This document shows, one piece after another, positions 60,584 to 64,000 of a stretch of DNA of 64,000 nt (position 1 is the stretch's first letter; each line of letters opens with the position of its first letter). The stretch is from UBA822 sp965249775 (GTDB lineage Bacteria; Gemmatimonadota; Gemmatimonadetes; Longimicrobiales; Gaopeijiaceae). Location of the stretch: contig OZ252253.1 of NCBI GenBank assembly GCA_965249775.1, forward strand, positions 2,666,001-2,730,000. Direction: 5' to 3'. Made by a program: the position numbers and the translations under genes. Under the pieces are notes generated by a model. The model was not told where the DNA came from and did no database searches. It was given only the letters and a program-made list of their open reading frames with translations.

Positions 60584-62698
60584 ATGAAGAAGCCGAAACT
60601 CAAGAAGGAACTGGGTCTGTTCGATGTGTATGCGATCGCGACCGGCGCGACGCTGAGCTCGGGTTTCTTCCTGCTCCCGGGTCTGGCTGCTGTCGGAGTC
60701 GGCTCGGGCCTGCCGCTGGCGTATCTCTTGGCGGGACTCCTCATCGTTCCAGGCATCGTCAGCAAGGCGGAGTTGGCCACCGCCATGCCGCGAGCGGGTG
60801 GCGTGTACTACTTCCTCGATCGCAGCATGGGACCGTTGATGGGGACGATCGGCGGGTTCGGCACATGGATCGCGCTGATCTTGAAGTCGGCGTTTGCGCT
60901 GATCGGAATCGGATACTACCTGGCGTTGTTCCTCCCCGACGTGCCTATGAAGCCCATCGCCGCCGGTTTCGCGGTTCTCTTCGGCTTCGTCAACGTTCTT
61001 GGAGCCAAGGAATCCACATCCTTCCAGTCCGTGATGGTCGTGATCCTCTTGGTGCTTCTCGTTTGGTTCACCGGCGCCGGGCTGATGAACATCGAGCCGG
61101 GGAACTTCGACGGCGCGTTCAGTCAGCTCCAGGGATCACTCGTTGCGACGGCGGGGCTGGTCGTCGTCAGTTACATGGGCATCACCAAGGTGGCCAGCGT
61201 CGCGGAGGAGATCCAGAATCCGGAGCGCAATATCCCACTCGGGATGTTCCTCGCCTTCGGAACCGCCTGCCTCGTCTATGCGGTCGGCACGGGGGTCATG
61301 GTGGGCGTGGTCTCGGCGGAGGTCCTTGCCCAGAACGGGGGAGATCCAACCCCTGTGGCCACCGTGGCGAACGCCCTGGTGGGCAACTGGGGGATGATCC
61401 TGATGACCGTCGCTGCCGTGCTCGCGTTCTCGTCGGTCGCGAACGCGGGCATCCTCTCGGCCTCCCGGTACCCTCTGGCGATGAGCCGGGACCGGATACT
61501 TCCCAGGTTTTTGTCTAGAATCCAAGCCCGCGGAGCACCGATCGTTGCGATCTACTTCACGGTGGGCCTCATTCTGGTGATCGTTCTCGTGTTCGACGCC
61601 ACTGGTGTCGCGAAGCTCGCCGGCGCGTTCCAACTGATGATGTTCGCCCTGAACTGCCTGGCTGTCATCGTGATGAGGGAAAGCCGAATCGAGTCGTACG
61701 ACCCCGGTTACCGATCTCCTTTCTATCCGTGGCTGCACATCCTTGGGATGCTGGCGCCCTTCTGGCTCATCATCGAAATGGGGCTCCTCCCGATCATCTT
61801 TACCGCGGGGCTCATCACGTTCGGGGCCATGTGGTACACCTATTACGCCCGGGAACGAGTGGACAGGGAGGGGGCCATTCTCCACGTCTTCGAGCGGCTG
61901 GGACGGCAGCGGGACGAGGGCCTCGACCGGGAGCTTCGCGAGATCATGAAAGAGAAGGGTCTCCGTGAGGCGGATCCCTTCGAGGAGGTCGTAACCGCCG
62001 CCTCCATCATCGACACACCGGGGGGCACAGGCTTCCGAGACGTTATCACTGACGCGTCGGCCCATCTCTCCGGGGCATGCGGCGTCTCCGCTGAGGAGCT
62101 CGGGCGGGACTTCCTGGAGGGAACCGTCGTGGGCATGACACCCGTCTCTCACGGAGTCGCGCTCCCACACCTTCGCCGCGACGACATCGAGTCCGCACAC
62201 ATGGTGCTCGTCCGCTGTCGAGGCGGAATGGAGATGGACGTCGAGATCGACGAGAGCCATTACGACGAGTCCGAACCGGTGCAAGCCGTATTCTTTCTCA
62301 TGAGCCCGCTGGACGACCCCGGGCAGCACCTACGCATCCTGGCTCAGATCGCCGGACTAGTGGATAGAGAGGACTTCATGGAGGCTTGGCTCTGTGCCTC
62401 CAATCATCAGGAGCTCAAGGAGGCCATCCTCCGCGACGAGCGGCTCCTGACGCTGACGCTCGAGCCCGGCGCGCCTTCTGCGTCCCTCATCGGACGGGCT
62501 CTCAAGGATATCCGCTTGGCGGAGGGCACCCTGATCGCCCTGGTTCGGCGTGGGCCCGACGTGGTCATCCCGCGGGGAGCCACCGTACTCGAACGTGGTG
62601 ACCGGCTCACGATCATAGGGGAACCCGCCGGCTTGAAGGCCCTAGGAGAGCGCTTCAAGCAGGAGGCGCCGTCGCCGGAGCTTTCTTTGGAGGAGTGA
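60584..62698 (+). CDS. APC amino-acid permease fused to PTS-EIIA-like and TrkA-C domains
   Basis: A 704-residue protein. Residues about 10-430 are an APC-superfamily permease with about 12 membrane helices (IATGATLSSGFFLLPG at the first helix; VASVAEEIQNPERNIP). Residues about 485-620 form a PTS EIIA type-2 domain with the phospho-accepting His position retained in HGVALPHLRR (H529). Residues about 625-695 form a TrkA-C/RCK-C domain (LIGRALKDIRLAEGTLIALVRRG). Soluble domains probably gate transport in response to phosphorylation or a nucleotide. Start 60584 chosen because the first helix follows directly. Confidence 0.85.
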   Translation: MKKPKLKKELGLFDVYAIATGATLSSGFFLLPGLAAVGVGSGLPLAYLLAGLLIVPGIVSKAELATAMPRAGGVYYFLDRSMGPLMGTIGGFGTWIALILKSAFALIGIGYYLALFLPDVPMKPIAAGFAVLFGFVNVLGAKESTSFQSVMVVILLVLLVWFTGAGLMNIEPGNFDGAFSQLQGSLVATAGLVVVSYMGITKVASVAEEIQNPERNIPLGMFLAFGTACLVYAVGTGVMVGVVSAEVLAQNGGDPTPVATVANALVGNWGMILMTVAAVLAFSSVANAGILSASRYPLAMSRDRILPRFLSRIQARGAPIVAIYFTVGLILVIVLVFDATGVAKLAGAFQLMMFALNCLAVIVMRESRIESYDPGYRSPFYPWLHILGMLAPFWLIIEMGLLPIIFTAGLITFGAMWYTYYARERVDREGAILHVFERLGRQRDEGLDRELREIMKEKGLREADPFEEVVTAASIIDTPGGTGFRDVITDASAHLSGACGVSAEELGRDFLEGTVVGMTPVSHGVALPHLRRDDIESAHMVLVRCRGGMEMDVEIDESHYDESEPVQAVFFLMSPLDDPGQHLRILAQIAGLVDREDFMEAWLCASNHQELKEAILRDERLLTLTLEPGAPSASLIGRALKDIRLAEGTLIALVRRGPDVVIPRGATVLERGDRLTIIGEPAGLKALGERFKQEAPSPELSLEE

Positions 62699-62717
62699 TC
62701 GACGGGGGTGGCGACGG

Positions 62718-63359
62718 CTACGCGACTACGAACCCCTGCTGGTCGTCCGGTATTGCACACTTTCCCCAGGCCCACGCGACGAATCGACCGTGGTGAGAGA
62801 GGGACAGATCAACGGGCAGCCTCCGGTTGCGCCAAAGAGCAACCGGGATCCCCCGGTCCGCCGCGATCCGGACCTGCCCGGGTCCAACGTTCATCCGGGA
62901 GCCCAGAGCCGCACATGCCAACTCCCTGACCGACCGGCTCGGGTCGGCGCCTGATGCCTCCAGACGCTCGATCCCGTCGCAGACCAGACGGTGGGTCGAG
63001 GGTGCATCTGCGGCGTGGATCGTCGCGACAGCGCGTACCCACTCGTCCGTCCGATCCAACCGAACGTCGAAGGGACCGGTCTCGTGCACGACCACGGATC
63101 CCCCCTCGCCCCCCCTCGCGATCCGCCGAACTTCAAAATCCTTCGGCAGAAACCGGACCGCCGAATCGAGCTTCTTGGCCACCTTGTATGCGCTCTCCTT
63201 GGCGGCCCAAAGTGTCCAGCGGAGTGGATGCGGAGAAGCTGAAGCCCTCAGGGCCTCCTGTTCATCCGGGGTAAAGACACGGGTGTCGAACCGCGGGTGA
63301 AGCGCCTCGGGGCGGCTTTCGGGATCGTGCAGATCGACCACGTCGTTACCGACGAGCAA
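62718..63359 (-). CDS. 4'-phosphopantetheinyl transferase superfamily protein
   Basis: A 213-residue transferase-type protein. Metal and CoA motifs: GNDVVDLHDP (first Asp), RWTLWAAKESAYKVAKK (the WxxKES/AxxK signature) and a C-terminal LSLSHHGRFVAWAW. It would load phosphopantetheine onto acyl or peptidyl carrier proteins. The start is a TTG at 63359: GGAGG lies six bases upstream on the minus strand, and no ATG or GTG is well placed. It overlaps the end of the acyltransferase gene by 14 bases, so translation is coupled. Confidence 0.83.
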   Translation of the reverse strand: MLVGNDVVDLHDPESRPEALHPRFDTRVFTPDEQEALRASASPHPLRWTLWAAKESAYKVAKKLDSAVRFLPKDFEVRRIARGGEGGSVVVHETGPFDVRLDRTDEWVRAVATIHAADAPSTHRLVCDGIERLEASGADPSRSVRELACAALGSRMNVGPGQVRIAADRGIPVALWRNRRLPVDLSLSHHGRFVAWAWGKCAIPDDQQGFVVA

Positions 63360-64000
63360 AATATTCCTCCTCCATGCCCACGAGTCGATCGACGATCTGT
63401 TGAGAGAAGTCCCTGGAGCGCCGCATTCCCGAGTGGTCCGAGCGCGGCTCAATGAGCTCGAAGTCGATGTAGAAGGAGTCTCCGCGCGCAGGTATGGTCG
63501 ACCACGTGGCCTGCCGGTCGCCACGCAGGTACACGCAGAGAGGTTGGCAACCCGGCACCGAAGTGAGGATTCGACCCACGGCATGTGCTACAGCGTCGTT
63601 CTCCACCCTGCCGCTCCGGCTGCGCCCTGCCTCCGGAAAGATCAGTGCAATCTCACCTCTCGAGAGAAGGTGCTGTACGCGTTTGATCACCCTCGAGACG
63701 TCCTCTCGACGTCCTCCCCGGATAACCGGGATGCATTTGGCGATCCACGCCCCCACACGGGCGGGCAGCTGGGTGGCGAAATTACTGTACTCCGGGAGGT
63801 TCCACGGCATCCGAGAATAGTTGAAGAGATACCACCAACTGCCGCCCAATGCCCACGCGACGACCGCGGAGTCCATCATCGTGAGGTGGTTGGGACAGAT
63901 CAGGAGGGGGTGATCTCTCGCCTTCAGCAGGGCGCGGTATCTGGTCCGAACCTGTGCCACGTCTTTGATGCGGTAGCCCATCAAGACCCGCAGGACGAAC
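63346..64000 (-). CDS. PlsC-type 1-acylglycerol-3-phosphate acyltransferase, 5' end outside the window
   Basis: Partial gene; the frame stays open to the window edge (at least 218 codons). PlsC motifs: NHLTMMD (NHxxxxD, catalytic His) and the FPEAGRSRSG block (FPEG-type). It transfers an acyl chain to lysophospholipid or a related acceptor at the inner membrane. Two start codons lie at 63984 and 63981 but upstream sequence is still protein-like, so the true N-terminus is beyond the window. Coupled to the phosphopantetheinyl transferase gene, hinting at carrier-protein-dependent acylation, which is inference. Confidence 0.82.
   Translation of the reverse strand, partial: FVLRVLMGYRIKDVAQVRTRYRALLKARDHPLLICPNHLTMMDSAVVAWALGGSWWYLFNYSRMPWNLPEYSNFATQLPARVGAWIAKCIPVIRGGRREDVSRVIKRVQHLLSRGEIALIFPEAGRSRSGRVENDAVAHAVGRILTSVPGCQPLCVYLRGDRQATWSTIPARGDSFYIDFELIEPRSDHSGMRRSRDFSQQIVDRLVGMEEEYFARR

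Overview
The window reads as a high-GC chromosomal segment of a free-living bacterium. The gene style best fits Gemmatimonadota or a close neighbour in the FCB group. This rests on the DUF4159/MoxR/DUF58/BatA/DUF4175 envelope cluster, an ABC-class P-loop ATPase, many zinc-ribbon and TPR proteins, and a KorA/KorB plus GltD-like oxidoreductase. No rRNA marker is present, so the taxonomy is inference. No tRNA or rRNA gene, CRISPR array, prophage or intact insertion sequence was found. Many genes are tightly packed with 1-40 nt overlaps, and TTG and GTG starts are common.

Layout. 1-10 kb: a dCMP-deaminase-like gene and typA on the minus strand; a membrane zinc-ribbon protein with GF[R/K]W repeats; an ABC-class ATPase; a fused M16 protease; an MntR-type metalloregulator with a FeoA domain; a PLP-dependent deaminase. 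10-20 kb: DEAD-box helicase, LMW phosphatase with fructosamine-kinase-like protein, an aminotransferase, a DsbA-like protein whose stop codon lies inside a 303-bp terminal-inverted-repeat element, a DEAD-box protein that has lost its catalytic motifs but keeps a DbpA-like RNA-binding tail, HU, a frameshifted potassium-channel remnant, infA and a cyclophilin. 20-24.7 kb: an AT-rich control region with a good sigma-54 promoter drives a lipoprotein, a TPR protein, a sigma-54 activator with no sensor domain, and a TPR-HD-GYP protein whose TPR half is paralogous to the upstream TPR protein. This looks like a self-contained signalling operon.

26-41.7 kb: the largest block, about 16 kb of nine co-directional genes. 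The first half is DUF4159, a VWA membrane protein, a caspase-fold protein lacking the expected Cys, a TPR metallopeptidase and a second DUF4159. The second half is MoxR, DUF58, BatA-like and DUF4175 with a long Gly-Gln repeat. Translational overlaps suggest coordinated production of an envelope-associated MoxR/VWA machine.

41.9-47.2 kb: ferrochelatase and a protoporphyrinogen-oxidase-like gene meet tail to tail. They are followed by a two-domain multicopper oxidase, a ZIP transporter and a small membrane protein, preceded by a perfect 28-bp palindrome of DtxR/MntR type overlapping a promoter. The MntR-like gene at 8.2 kb is the obvious candidate regulator. 47-52 kb: ettA, a second copy of the repeat family, two small membrane/pilin-like proteins, and a TPP riboswitch with terminator ahead of thiC. 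52-58 kb: a minus-strand operon GltD-like/KorA/KorB/MOSC. 58-64 kb: an RsmC-like methyltransferase, an aminotransferase, an amino-acid permease fused to PTS-EIIA-like and TrkA-C domains, a phosphopantetheinyl transferase and a PlsC-type acyltransferase that runs off the window.

The most interesting items are the sigma-54/TPR/HD-GYP operon, the DUF4159-MoxR block with its pseudo-caspase, the MntR-type operator on the oxidase-ZIP operon, and the catalytically dead DEAD-box protein.
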